Notes: generated by a model not told the origin, from the letters alone. A stretch of 42,325 nt of DNA from Candidatus Zhuqueibacterota bacterium (GCA_030950365.1 JAUZRQ010000028.1:1-42325); one strand, 5' to 3'. Positions 1-8,884 are shown, counted from the first letter of the stretch. Numbers and translations are program-made.

Positions 1-1643
1 CTTAAAACCCCCGCCAGCGTCCTTTCCAAATTGGGCCCGCGTAAGTCACCTTCGGTGGCCAGGATAATACCCTTCGGCGAAACCAAAATGGGTTTCGGGA
101 TGCCCAGAACCTCAAATTTTTTCGCCAGCTCGCTTTCAAAGCCCCCTTTTACAAACGTATGCAGCCAGGGCATCTTCCATTTCTTTTCGCGAAATTGTTT
201 GACAATTTCCGGCTTTTGATCGAACGACAGGCTTAGAATGACGAAATTTTTATCTTTGAATTGTTCCCACGCTTTGTGCATCGTCGGCATTTCGGCCACG
301 CAGGGGCCGCACCAGGTCGCCCAGAAATCCAGCAAGTAGTATTTGCCCAAAAGCGAAGATTTGGACACGGTCTCGTTTGAGTCCATGAGCTTCACTTCGA
401 AATCGGGCACCGGATTGCCCGCCGCGATTTTCTTATTGGGATCGAGGTATTTCTTATAGAACGCCATCATTGGAATATTGTCATACTGCTCGAGTTGGGC
501 ATACAATTTTTTCCAGGTCTCTTTATCGCCCTTCGTTTTCGCTTCCATGGCAAATGTTGCTAGCACATGAGCTCGAACTGTGGAAAGCGGATTTTTATCC
601 AGCATGGCCTGTAAATATGCCCGTCCTTTATCCGGCCCCAGCCAGCCCATAAAGGTGGAAAGAAAATTAATCCCATATCCCCAGGCCGGTGATTCCGGCG
701 GCACCACGGTCAAAATCCGTTTGTATTCGCTCGCATCGAACCGGCTGTCTGCCATGTAAGAAATGCGATAGCGAAACACGTGCGCCAGAGAGCGTAAAAA
801 TGGATGCGAAGCCGATTCGGCCTGTTGCTTAAAATAATTCAAGTAAGCACTGGCATCGAATTGAAAGTCGTCCATATTGTCATGATCTTTGCGATAGGCC
901 TGCATTTCTTTGATAAATGCCTTTTGCATCTTTTCAGCCTGTTGGATGAACTTCTGAGCCTGCATTAGCCACTGATGCTTGCTGTCAAAAGATAGCTTCG
1001 GAAATGCGCCTGCCTTGGTACGCATAAGCTTTCGCGGATCGAATACAATCCTGACCTGCTGACCGGGTTTCGTCTTCAAAACAGAACGGTAATCTCCACC
1101 GCCGTCATAGACAAAGTAATCCTGCATGGTACCATTAATTGAATGACCCTCTTTTTCCAGCCTCAATAGCTGGTAGGCCAGCGTATCGGCGCGAGCCTGA
1201 ATCGAATAAACAAAGGTACCATCCTCGCGCCGCTGCATGGGTTCGGCTGCCGAAAATTTGAAGCCATTCCAATCGCCCATAATTTTTACTTCTTGAAAAG
1301 CGTCATGATAGCTGTAAGGTTTGGGAGTGATCTGCAATTCCACCACGTCGCCGTTTTTTTCCGATCCCACCATCACCTCGGTGGCATAATGATTCACGGC
1401 AGTGATCCACACGCTGTAATAGCCGGGCTTTTCAATTGCAACCTCGAATTGGCCGTCAGCCTCGGCAGCCACAGAAAGCAGTGCATAACGGTAGAGGTTT
1501 CCCGGTTCAGCCACGTGCACATGAGCCAGCGCCGGGGGACGGCCATCGGCCCCGATGATCTTCCCTTTAATGCGGATGCCAGCAACCGCCTGAGACAGCA
1601 ATAGCAGCCATGCCAAAACCAAGAAAACAACACGAGATTTCAT
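1..1643 (-). CDS. TlpA-like thioredoxin-domain protein, exported (3' end outside window)
   Basis: The reading frame runs leftward from ATG at 1643 and is open to the window start (547 codons), so the C-terminus is missing. A Shine-Dalgarno GGGAGGA lies just upstream. A hydrophobic signal peptide (about residues 1-22) is followed by a carboxypeptidase-regulatory-like beta domain, then a segment around residues 105-190 that resembles an AMPK/CBM48-type beta sandwich (GDWNGF, later DGTFVYS), a helical stretch, and a C-terminal TlpA/AhpC-TSA thioredoxin domain with FWATWCGPC near residue 443 and a cis-Pro-containing GIPKP. Proteins of this kind act as periplasmic thiol-disulfide reductants in Bacteroidota-like bacteria. 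The thioredoxin assignment is firm. The CBM48-like reading is a weaker inference from motif resemblance only. Confidence 0.88.
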   Translation of the reverse strand, partial: MKSRVVFLVLAWLLLLSQAVAGIRIKGKIIGADGRPPALAHVHVAEPGNLYRYALLSVAAEADGQFEVAIEKPGYYSVWITAVNHYATEVMVGSEKNGDVVELQITPKPYSYHDAFQEVKIMGDWNGFKFSAAEPMQRREDGTFVYSIQARADTLAYQLLRLEKEGHSINGTMQDYFVYDGGGDYRSVLKTKPGQQVRIVFDPRKLMRTKAGAFPKLSFDSKHQWLMQAQKFIQQAEKMQKAFIKEMQAYRKDHDNMDDFQFDASAYLNYFKQQAESASHPFLRSLAHVFRYRISYMADSRFDASEYKRILTVVPPESPAWGYGINFLSTFMGWLGPDKGRAYLQAMLDKNPLSTVRAHVLATFAMEAKTKGDKETWKKLYAQLEQYDNIPMMAFYKKYLDPNKKIAAGNPVPDFEVKLMDSNETVSKSSLLGKYYLLDFWATWCGPCVAEMPTMHKAWEQFKDKNFVILSLSFDQKPEIVKQFREKKWKMPWLHTFVKGGFESELAKKFEVLGIPKPILVSPKGIILATEGDLRGPNLERTLAGVL

Positions 1644-2086
1644 AAACTGGTCCTCCCTGTTTGTTGGATGATGGGGAAAAGCGCGCTGCGGGGGGGAATT
1701 GAGAGCGTATGTTTTTTTGACGAATTAAAATGCAATTTGGTTTCGAGCTTGTTTGAAAAATTTTAAAATCGACATGATTGGCTTTCAGTAACGATTCAGC
1801 TCTTGCAACTCAATACTGGCTTTCGTAGGTTGTTAGGAAACCTTCTGCATAATGCAGAATATCTATTGAAATTGCCTGGATAGAAGGTTAAATTATTTAA
1901 AAATTAATCTTCGCCATAGCCGCTCATCTGTACGAGCAATATCGATATATATTTTGCCATTCCTGTTTTTTTCGTCACTCCTGATTGCCGTAGTGGGGAG
2001 TCTTTTGTAACCAAATGTATATTTGAAAATGGTGCCTTTCCAGAAATTGGAATTCCATGGTATCAACAATACAAGGAGGATGTGAT
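1644..2086. other. AT-rich divergent intergenic region between the TlpA-like gene and htpG
   Basis: About 440 bp with no credible gene. It must hold the promoters of both divergent genes. It contains a perfect 17-bp palindrome (see 1843-1859). A TATATTTG box at 2018-2025 resembles the Bacteroidota -7 element TAnnTTTG, but I could not find a -33 TTG at the usual spacing. No CIRCE inverted repeat was seen. Confidence 0.6.
1843..1859. promoter_or_regulatory. Perfect 17-bp palindrome, possible operator
   Basis: TTCTGCAT-A-ATGCAGAA: two perfect 8-bp arms around one base, about 230 bp upstream of htpG and 200 bp upstream of the divergent TlpA-like gene. Its size fits a dimeric helix-turn-helix regulator site. 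The cognate regulator is unknown. Confidence 0.35.
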
Positions 2087-3949
2087 ATGGCGAAAACGGA
2101 TACCGCACCAGTGCAGGAGTTTGAATACAAGGCCGAAATGAAACAGCTATTGCACCTGATCGTCCATTCGCTATACACCCATCGCGATATATTCCTGCGT
2201 GAATTGATCTCCAACGCCTCCGACGCGCTAAACAAAATCCGCTTCCGACAGTTGACCGACAAAAATGTTTTCGACCCGGATGCCAATTACGAAATCCGCA
2301 TCGAGGTAGATGAAAAGGAAAAAACCTTCTCCATCGAGGATACGGGTATCGGCATGACCCGCGACGATTTGATCAATGAGATTGGTACCGTGGCCAGCTC
2401 CGGAACACTGGAATTTGTCAAGAAAATGCAGGAAGAGGGCAGGCCGCTCGACGGCAGCCTGATCGGACAGTTTGGCGTTGGTTTCTATTCCGTTTTCATG
2501 GTCGCCGACCGGGTGACCATCGAAACCCGCCATGCCGACCCGGACTCGAAAGGCTATCGCTGGGTATCCGACGGGCAGGGCACGTTTACCATCGAAGAAA
2601 TCGATCGCCAAAACCGTGGCACCAAAATTTCTTTCACTTTTAAAGAGGATGCCGGTGAATTCGCCAGCGCCGACCGCATCAAAGAGATCATTCATAAATA
2701 CTCCAATTTTGTAGACTTCCCGATTTACGTCAACGGTGAGAAAGTCAACACCATTGAAGCCCTGTGGCACAAGCCGAAGGATCAAATCCGCGAAGAGGAG
2801 CTGACTGAGTTCTACAAATTCCTCACCAACGACTTCAATCCGCCGCTGGCGCATTTGCATCTAACCATCGAGGGCGTGGTGAATTTCAAGGCGCTGATTT
2901 TCATTCCAGAAACCGCACCACCGCTTTTCATGCGGGAGGCGTTCAAAAAATCGTTGCACCTGTATTCAAACAAAGTCTTCATCACGGACGAAAGCGAGGA
3001 ACTGCTGCCTGAATACCTGCGCTTCGTCAAAGGCGTGGTGGATACCGAGGACCTGCCGCTCAACGTGTCGCGCGAAGTGACGCAATCCAGTCCGGTGATG
3101 GCCAAAATCCGCAACGTGCTGACCAGCAAAATTCTGGGGTTCCTGGAAGAACTGGCGCAAAATGAGCCGGCCAAATACGAAACATTTTATAAAAACTTTG
3201 GTCCGCTATTCAAAACCGGCGTGAACACCGATTTCACCAATCGCGACAAAATCATCCATCTGCTGCGCTTCGAAACTACCAAAACAGGCAAGGGCGAGCT
3301 GATCTCGCTCAAGGATTACGTCAACCGCATGAAAGAGGATCAAAAGGGCATCTACTACCTGTCTGGCGAAACGCGAGAGGAAGTGGAAAACAACCCCAAT
3401 CTGGAATATTTCAAGAAAAACGATATCGAGGTGCTGCTGCTGACCGAGCCGGTGGACGTGTTTGTGGTGCCTGGTATCGGCGAATACGAGAAAAAGCCGC
3501 TCATCTCCATCGAAAAAGCCGACCTGGATTTGAAAAAAGATGAGCAGGACGATGAGAAGCTGGGCACCGCCCTGGCGGAAGGGCTGATAAAGACCATCAA
3601 AGAAACGCTCGGCGATAAAGTCGAGGATGTGATCGAGTCGAAGCGGCTGGTGGATTCCCCTGTAACGCTGGTTATTGGCAAAGAAGGCCTGGACAGGCAA
3701 ATGGAAAAAATGATGAAAATGATGAACCGGGATTACACCGGTTCCAAGAAAATCCTCGAGGTCAATTTATCGCATCCGCTGATCAAAAACCTGGCCCGGC
3801 TCAACCTCGGTGACAGCACCCACCCCCTATTACGCCAGTGCATCCTGCAGCTTTACGAAGGCGCCCTGCTCATCGAGGGCAATCTGACCAATCCCAACGA
3901 CTTCGTCAAACGTATGACGGCGATCATGGAAGCCGCGACGAAGGAATAA
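2087..3949 (+). CDS. htpG: Molecular chaperone HtpG (Hsp90 family)
   Basis: A 620-residue protein, the normal size for bacterial Hsp90. ATG 2087 is chosen over the in-frame ATG at 2057 because AAGGAGGA (2073-2080) sits at ideal spacing before it and the product then begins like other HtpG proteins. The N-terminal GHKL ATPase shows FLRELISNASDAL (catalytic Glu and Mg-binding Asn), DTGIGM and GQFGVGFYS. The middle domain follows (EALW, then PLNVSREV with the gamma-phosphate Arg region), and the C-terminal dimerisation domain ends without MEEVD, as in bacteria. It is an ATP-driven cytosolic chaperone for late folding and stress protection. It is monocistronic, with no heat-shock operator recognised upstream. 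Confidence 0.97.
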   Translation: MAKTDTAPVQEFEYKAEMKQLLHLIVHSLYTHRDIFLRELISNASDALNKIRFRQLTDKNVFDPDANYEIRIEVDEKEKTFSIEDTGIGMTRDDLINEIGTVASSGTLEFVKKMQEEGRPLDGSLIGQFGVGFYSVFMVADRVTIETRHADPDSKGYRWVSDGQGTFTIEEIDRQNRGTKISFTFKEDAGEFASADRIKEIIHKYSNFVDFPIYVNGEKVNTIEALWHKPKDQIREEELTEFYKFLTNDFNPPLAHLHLTIEGVVNFKALIFIPETAPPLFMREAFKKSLHLYSNKVFITDESEELLPEYLRFVKGVVDTEDLPLNVSREVTQSSPVMAKIRNVLTSKILGFLEELAQNEPAKYETFYKNFGPLFKTGVNTDFTNRDKIIHLLRFETTKTGKGELISLKDYVNRMKEDQKGIYYLSGETREEVENNPNLEYFKKNDIEVLLLTEPVDVFVVPGIGEYEKKPLISIEKADLDLKKDEQDDEKLGTALAEGLIKTIKETLGDKVEDVIESKRLVDSPVTLVIGKEGLDRQMEKMMKMMNRDYTGSKKILEVNLSHPLIKNLARLNLGDSTHPLLRQCILQLYEGALLIEGNLTNPNDFVKRMTAIMEAATKE

Positions 3950-3958
3950 AAAGCCCTT

Positions 3959-3983
3959 CCCCGGCTTCACCTGGAGGCCGGGG
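3959..3983 (+). terminator. GC-rich hairpin after htpG, probable weak terminator
   Basis: Arms CCCCGGC (3959-3965) and GCCGGGG (3977-3983) form a 7-bp GC stem ten bases after the htpG stop. There is no T-run, so intrinsic termination is only plausible. Confidence 0.4.
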
Positions 3984-4075
3984 AGTTTCGCATAGTCGGC
4001 TGGTGGCATGCCTGTGCGTCTTTTGGTAAAAATCCAATATGAGGAGATTCAAACTACCTGTCTCACTGATTCAGA

Positions 4076-6607
4076 TTAGCGTGTATCCACTCGCGACGGG
4101 ATGCCGCGATCAAAATACGGCCGACAAATAAAAATGGGTTTGCTTTTGGGCTGAGCATGGAACCAGGCGGCGTCGTCGAAATCCACCTGTTGCCAGTTCG
4201 GGGACAGCCGGTCCGAGACGAACCAGTACTTGTCCGACATCCAGACGCGAGTGCGGCCATTTTTTAGTTCCACGTGCAGATACACATTCACGCCGGCGTG
4301 GGCCTTATCGCCAAAATCGTGCACTTCCATGGCCACAACATTGTCGCCTTTTTTCAGATGCCGGGTGACGTCGAAAACACGCACCATGTTTTGATGCACG
4401 CGCAACGACAGCGCCCAGCGCGAAATAGCCTCGCCCACTTTGGCGCCGTTGACGTAGGCCGTCACGGCGCCGTCGTTGATGATCTGTAAGAACGCCCGAT
4501 GGACTTTTTCATTTAGCGAAAAACGCATCCGAAAGTAGGCTTCGGGCACCACCGCATCATCCTGATCGGTGGGGAAATAAATGAACTGACTCGGCAGGGT
4601 GGGATCCGGCAGCAGTTGCCCCTGCTGAATCTCCTCGGCGGTGATATCCCAGTACTGTCGCTGCAGATCGAATAAATTCATAATCAGCTCGAGGTTCTCG
4701 GGACGGGCATACGCCAGCCAGAGCTGCTGATACGTCTGCTTCAGCGCTTCGAGCCCTTCGCCGAGCTGGCGGCACTGGGTCACTGCGGCATCCTTGAGCT
4801 GCTGCAACTGCTCTTCAATTTCCTCATGCTGAAGGCTTTGCTGCCACAGCAGCACAAAGGCCTGCTTTTCCGCAATCCATTTGCCCATGCGCGCTGTAAA
4901 CTTCAGATAACCGATGTGCTCCCGGTTTCGTGTGGCCTGCTGCTCCAATTGTTCGCACCAGTGCAGCGCTTCTTCGGCCAGGAGCCGCATTTCAAGACTC
5001 TTGCGCAACCGCTCGCGCTTCTTCAACCGGTAGGGCGCGAACGGATGGCTCCACACTTCGTTGAAGGTTACCTGGCCGCCCATTTCCGTCAGCAGCGTGT
5101 AGATGGTTTCGGCCATGCCCGGATCGGTGCCGTAGAATTGCCGGAAAAATGCGGCCTGAAATTTTTCCACATCGGCGACTGGCGGATTCCAGGCGCAGTT
5201 CGCGGCGAAAGCATAGCCGGCCCAGTTCCACTCGCGGAAGTTGATGCCGCCGTAATCGCCCCAGGTAGAAACAATCGAACCGAGCGCGCCATGCTCAAAG
5301 CCCTGGCGGGTCAGATTCTGAATATTCAAATAAGCCGTGATGTAGTCCGGAAACACGCGCTGCCAATCGCTCATGCCCGGTGAAACGATGTATGGCTGGC
5401 CTGCCTGCTCGAACAGGCGCACGCTGGGATAATCCATGGATGCGCCATAGTGCCAGTCGACAACAATGATATCTTTCGGGAGCTGATGCAAAATCGTCGG
5501 ATGCTGCAGGATGATATCGCCGTACATCATCACTTTTTTGCCATGCTTGCGCAGCATGTCGGCGACCCGGCGGTAATGCTCCGCGTGCACGGTGGCAATA
5601 TCGGACTTTTCCACCAGGGCCCGGCTTTCGCCCTTGCCCACATCCCAGGATTCGTCTGCGCCCATGTGAAAATACGGCGAATCAAACGCCGGCGCGATTT
5701 CATCGATGAGGTCTTGCAAAAAAGCGTACACTTCCGGTTTGCCCGGACTCAGCGATGCCGCTCCCGGAAAATCGGCAAGATGGACAAATTCCGGCTGATT
5801 CAAGATGTTTTCGTAATGCCCGAGGGTCTGGAAAATCGGAATGATCTCGACAAAATAATCGCGCGCAAAATCCTGAAGTTCGCGCACGTCTTCAGCGGTA
5901 AGCGCGCCGCGGCCTTCGCCAATGGTCGGATATTTTTTGAACCGGAACATGTCCTCAAGATAGGGCATGTAAGTATTCATCTTATACCGCGCCATGAAGC
6001 GGATGATTTTCTTGAAGTGTTCCAGGGTCGACACCTGGCCGCGGCTGATGTCATCGCTGATGCCACGGAAGGCCATGGCCGGCCAGTCGGAGAGGCGCAT
6101 CGCCGGCAGCTCCGGTTTCTTCGCGCCCTCGATGAGCTGAATCAGCGACATGATGCCATAAAACAGCCCCGCCGGCTTCGGCGCGACGATAATGACGTTT
6201 TTTTCATTGACTTGCAGAAAGTAACCCTCGTTTTTCATGGCCGGGGTCACGGTCAGCTTCTGCTGGTTCAGCCAGGCTTTGCCCGCCGCACTTTGCGCGC
6301 TGGCGATGAAGATGCCGTACTCCGGCGCCGAGCCGCCCTCAGAAACCGATAGCTTCGCCTGAAAACGCGCGTTCAAGGCCTGCACCAGTTCGCGCACGGC
6401 CACCGCATCCGTAGCCATGGACGACGGTTCAACTACAATGGGTAGGCCAGAACGTACGGCAAACGGCGGTTCCTTCAGCAATTCCATTTTTTGCGGTGTC
6501 GGGATCACGGAAATCTCCTCATTCGATGATTGAGGGGGTGACATTGCCATTCCCCAGAACATGATCAGCATGCCCATCAGAAGCAGGCTCTGCCCAATGG
6601 CACTCAT
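4076..6607 (-). CDS. Secreted beta-N-acetylhexosaminidase, glycoside hydrolase family 20
   Basis: 843 residues; the start at 6607 has AGGAGGT just upstream. An N-terminal hydrophobic stretch (residues 7-22) suggests export. Residues 33-160 form the GH20b alpha/beta domain. The TIM barrel begins near 170 (RLSDWPAMAFRGISDD) and carries HMGADES at 314-320, with the catalytic Asp318/Glu319 pair of substrate-assisted GH20 catalysis. The last 250 residues, after a helical region, look like a beta-jelly-roll sugar-binding domain of beta-galactosidase type. The likely role is release of terminal GlcNAc or GalNAc from chitin, peptidoglycan or glycoprotein glycans in the periplasm or at the surface. 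No other carbohydrate-degradation gene is adjacent, so the substrate is open. Confidence 0.92.
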   Translation of the reverse strand: MSAIGQSLLLMGMLIMFWGMAMSPPQSSNEEISVIPTPQKMELLKEPPFAVRSGLPIVVEPSSMATDAVAVRELVQALNARFQAKLSVSEGGSAPEYGIFIASAQSAAGKAWLNQQKLTVTPAMKNEGYFLQVNEKNVIIVAPKPAGLFYGIMSLIQLIEGAKKPELPAMRLSDWPAMAFRGISDDISRGQVSTLEHFKKIIRFMARYKMNTYMPYLEDMFRFKKYPTIGEGRGALTAEDVRELQDFARDYFVEIIPIFQTLGHYENILNQPEFVHLADFPGAASLSPGKPEVYAFLQDLIDEIAPAFDSPYFHMGADESWDVGKGESRALVEKSDIATVHAEHYRRVADMLRKHGKKVMMYGDIILQHPTILHQLPKDIIVVDWHYGASMDYPSVRLFEQAGQPYIVSPGMSDWQRVFPDYITAYLNIQNLTRQGFEHGALGSIVSTWGDYGGINFREWNWAGYAFAANCAWNPPVADVEKFQAAFFRQFYGTDPGMAETIYTLLTEMGGQVTFNEVWSHPFAPYRLKKRERLRKSLEMRLLAEEALHWCEQLEQQATRNREHIGYLKFTARMGKWIAEKQAFVLLWQQSLQHEEIEEQLQQLKDAAVTQCRQLGEGLEALKQTYQQLWLAYARPENLELIMNLFDLQRQYWDITAEEIQQGQLLPDPTLPSQFIYFPTDQDDAVVPEAYFRMRFSLNEKVHRAFLQIINDGAVTAYVNGAKVGEAISRWALSLRVHQNMVRVFDVTRHLKKGDNVVAMEVHDFGDKAHAGVNVYLHVELKNGRTRVWMSDKYWFVSDRLSPNWQQVDFDDAAWFHAQPKSKPIFICRPYFDRGIPSRVDTR

Positions 6608-6868
6608 ACGACCTCCTGGATTTTTGGCGTTTGTGCGTCAGGAATGAACGCCCCACGGGCATCAGGCAAGTTGGCAAAGGCATGTGGCTTCGATGCCCAG
6701 TGCAAAATATTCTCAAGCAATACGACAGTCAAGCGATTCTGGTCGAATTCATCTTTTTTCTGATCATGGATAAGGCGCTTGCATTGAAAACTGGATTTGA
6801 TTACAATTAGCATAATCTTTGTCGATTCGATTACTGACTCTTCATAGTATCATTTTGGGAGTCTTTCC

Positions 6869-7180
6869 ATGCCAGTGTATTTAATTTACTTGTTGGTTTT
6901 CTTTGCCATTCCCGTGCTCATACTGGGATGGTGGCGCCGTACCACTTTCCAGCGCTACCGGCGTACATTGCTCTGGTGCCTGGTGTTCGTTCTCACGCTG
7001 GGCGGCTTGTGGGACTGGCTGAGCGTGCGCACCGGCGTGTGGTTTTATGACAGCGCGCCTACGGTGGGCATCTGGTTGGCCGGCCTGCCGGTCGAAGAGT
7101 TCATCGGTTTCTACCTGCTCGGCACCCTACTCTTCTTTCTGACCATCCATGCAATTTTTGACTGGACGAGTCGGTCTTAA
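6869..7180 (+). CDS. Lycopene cyclase domain protein (CrtYc-like half)
   Basis: 103 residues with three predicted membrane helices, the size and layout of one subunit of the heterodimeric lycopene beta-cyclases (CrtYc/CrtYd, CarR). The motif GLPVEEFIGFYLL near residues 72-84 matches the family Pro-x-Glu-Glu signature that carries the functional acidic residues. A GGGAG ribosome site lies upstream. The stop is 12 bp before the next gene, which carries a second cyclase-like domain, so the two halves probably assemble as in split cyclases. No phytoene synthase or desaturase lies in the window, so carotenoid cyclisation is inferred from family only and another polyisoprenoid substrate is possible. 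Confidence 0.8.
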   Translation: MPVYLIYLLVFFAIPVLILGWWRRTTFQRYRRTLLWCLVFVLTLGGLWDWLSVRTGVWFYDSAPTVGIWLAGLPVEEFIGFYLLGTLLFFLTIHAIFDWTSRS

Positions 7181-7192
7181 ACGGAGGGAGCC

Positions 7193-7906
7193 ATGTTCAG
7201 CCACCACAGTTATATCGGTTATACACTGCTGTTCTGCGTGCCGCCGTTGATTCTGATGTGGCTGCGGCGGGAATTTTTTGATATTTTGCGCGGGAAGGTC
7301 AAAGGCATTTTGCTGTCCACCCTGGTGCTTACGGTGTACGGCAGTTTGATCTGGCCGCTGGCGCTGAAATACGGCGCCTGGGGCTACAGCACCGACCGCA
7401 TTACCGGCATCCGACTGCTGGGCTATGTATATGTGGATGATGTGCTCTGGTGGGTTCTGGTCAGCCTGACGTTTGCTTCGTTTATTGCCATCTCGCGCGA
7501 ATACGAATCGCGCGGTATCGATATCGTGCTGCACGAAGCGACCAGCCTGCTGCGCAGTTTCAAAAGCGCCTTTCAGGGATTTCGCGCCATCACGCTCGAA
7601 CGCAATCCGACCGTGCATGTGGCCGTGGCGGTATTTGTCATTCTGGAAGGCATTTTCCTCAACATTTCTGCGGCAGAATGGTTTGTCATCGCTCTGGCCA
7701 TTGGATTGGTTATCGGATTCGAGCTTATGAATGCGGCGGTGGAGCGGTTATCCAACAAATTCGGCGACAATCCGGATGAGGACATCCGGCTGATCAAGGA
7801 TGCCGCGGCGGCGGGGGTGCTCATTGCGGCTTTGGCCGCAGCGGCCATCGGGCTGAAAATTTTCTTTGCACGGATTCTGTATTTCTTAAATCATTCCGGG
7901 CCGTAA
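7193..7906 (+). CDS. Fusion: lycopene cyclase domain (CrtYd-like) + undecaprenol/diacylglycerol kinase (DgkA)
   Basis: 237 residues in one uninterrupted frame with GGAGG upstream. Residues 1-105 form a second lycopene-cyclase-like membrane domain (KYGAWGYSTDRITG typical of these halves), but where the family usually shows Pro-x-Glu-Glu there is YVDDVLWW. Residues 120-230 match the Gram-positive-type DgkA/undecaprenol kinase: LERNPTVH, then FELMNAAVE (the ExxN-x3-E active-site signature), then IKDAAAAGVL and a final helix. The kinase would phosphorylate undecaprenol or diacylglycerol at the inner membrane. The preceding gene supplies the other cyclase half, and a PAP2 phosphatase follows 50 bp downstream. 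The fusion itself is seen directly; its function is not known to me. Confidence 0.85.
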   Translation: MFSHHSYIGYTLLFCVPPLILMWLRREFFDILRGKVKGILLSTLVLTVYGSLIWPLALKYGAWGYSTDRITGIRLLGYVYVDDVLWWVLVSLTFASFIAISREYESRGIDIVLHEATSLLRSFKSAFQGFRAITLERNPTVHVAVAVFVILEGIFLNISAAEWFVIALAIGLVIGFELMNAAVERLSNKFGDNPDEDIRLIKDAAAAGVLIAALAAAAIGLKIFFARILYFLNHSGP

Positions 7907-7956
7907 CCCCGGCCTGACCGGCTGACCGTCACTTAAAACTTGTGGATCCTTTGCCC

Positions 7957-8781
7957 ATGAAACCAATGCTATTGCGCCTCATTCTGATTGCTGTTGCACT
8001 CACCGGTCTCAACGCCGATTGCAGCATTGCTCAGCCGAAACGCGATAAGACCATTCGCGCCTTTAAAGGACTGACCCTGGGCGCGGCTGCCTATGTCAGC
8101 GGCAACATCGCCCGCGAGTGGGCCGGGCCGGATCGCTCTCTGTTTTCAGCACCCATCGGACCGGACCGATTTCTACGCCGCGTGTTCCACCAGCCTGGCA
8201 AAACCACCAACTGGCTGGATGCCAATGGTGTGTACTATTTGATCTTCGGCGGCCTGGTCACCACCGCCGTGGCGCCGATCATCCAGTCTGGCCGTTTCGA
8301 TGCGTTTGATCTCGGATACGATGTGGTGGCCTATTCCAGCGGAATTTTGCTCACTGGCGGCATCACCCGTATCATCAAAGGCATGGTCTCACGGCCGAGG
8401 CCCTACGCCTATTTCGGCACCCGGCCTATTCCCGAGGACACCAGCGAAGCCTATCGCTCGTTTGTGTCCGGCCACGCCAGCATTGCCTTTTACATGGCCA
8501 CGTTTCTGCATTACCGGCTGCGCACTCTCCTGGATTCCGCCTCTTCAACGCAGCGCACGGCCACGGACGTCCTGCTGTTTGGTCTGGCCATCTATACGGC
8601 CTATTCCCGCATGCAAATCGATCAGCACTATTTTACCGATGTGGTCGCCGGCGCGCTGTTGGGTTCAGCCATGGCGCGTCTCACGCACAACTGGTTCTAC
8701 GATGGTGGCCCTCCATCTTCGTCAAATGTCGCGCACATCCGTCCAGGCCTCCGTTTCATCCAGATTTCGATTGCGTTTTAA
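7957..8781 (+). CDS. PAP2-family membrane phosphatase
   Basis: About 274 residues from ATG 7957; an in-frame GTG at 7942 would add five residues, and neither has a clear ribosome site. A signal-like N-terminus (MLLRLILIAVALTG) is followed by membrane helices and the full PAP2 catalytic set: KGMVSRPRP (K-x6-RP), FVSGHAS (the SGH motif) and SRMQIDQHYFTD (SR-x5-H-x3-D). Members dephosphorylate lipid pyrophosphates such as undecaprenyl-PP, or phosphatidates, on the outer face of the inner membrane. Position right after the DgkA fusion suggests a paired kinase/phosphatase acting on polyprenyl carriers. The exact substrate cannot be read from the sequence. Confidence 0.88.
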   Translation: MKPMLLRLILIAVALTGLNADCSIAQPKRDKTIRAFKGLTLGAAAYVSGNIAREWAGPDRSLFSAPIGPDRFLRRVFHQPGKTTNWLDANGVYYLIFGGLVTTAVAPIIQSGRFDAFDLGYDVVAYSSGILLTGGITRIIKGMVSRPRPYAYFGTRPIPEDTSEAYRSFVSGHASIAFYMATFLHYRLRTLLDSASSTQRTATDVLLFGLAIYTAYSRMQIDQHYFTDVVAGALLGSAMARLTHNWFYDGGPPSSSNVAHIRPGLRFIQISIAF

Positions 8782-8810
8782 AGCCTGAAAGACGATTTGC
8801 GAATTTTTTC

Positions 8811-8839
8811 TTGCATTTGTGGAAATAAAATTGTATTCT
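8811..8839 (+). promoter_or_regulatory. Sigma70-type promoter of the mer operon
   Basis: TTGCAT (8811-8816) and TATTCT (8834-8839) are separated by exactly 17 bp, giving an expected start near 8846, immediately before the operator palindrome at 8851-8874. Confidence 0.65.
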
Positions 8840-8850
8840 TGGGCGCTATC

Positions 8851-8874
8851 ATATTTGAACAATTGCTCAAATAG
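8851..8874. promoter_or_regulatory. ArsR/SmtB-type operator
   Basis: A 24-bp near-perfect palindrome with core TATTTGA-x-CAATTG-x-TCAAATA. It matches the 12-2-12 style operators (TGAACA...TTCAAATA) known for ArsR/SmtB repressors. It lies just downstream of the -10 box and 11 bp before the regulator's ATG, an ideal place for autorepression. Confidence 0.8.
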
Positions 8875-8884
8875 AAGAACAAAC

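Noticed and set aside
6604-6813. A 69-residue minus-strand frame upstream of the GH20 gene.
   Set aside because: No recognisable domain or ribosome site; it overlaps the GH20 start region and looks like leader sequence.
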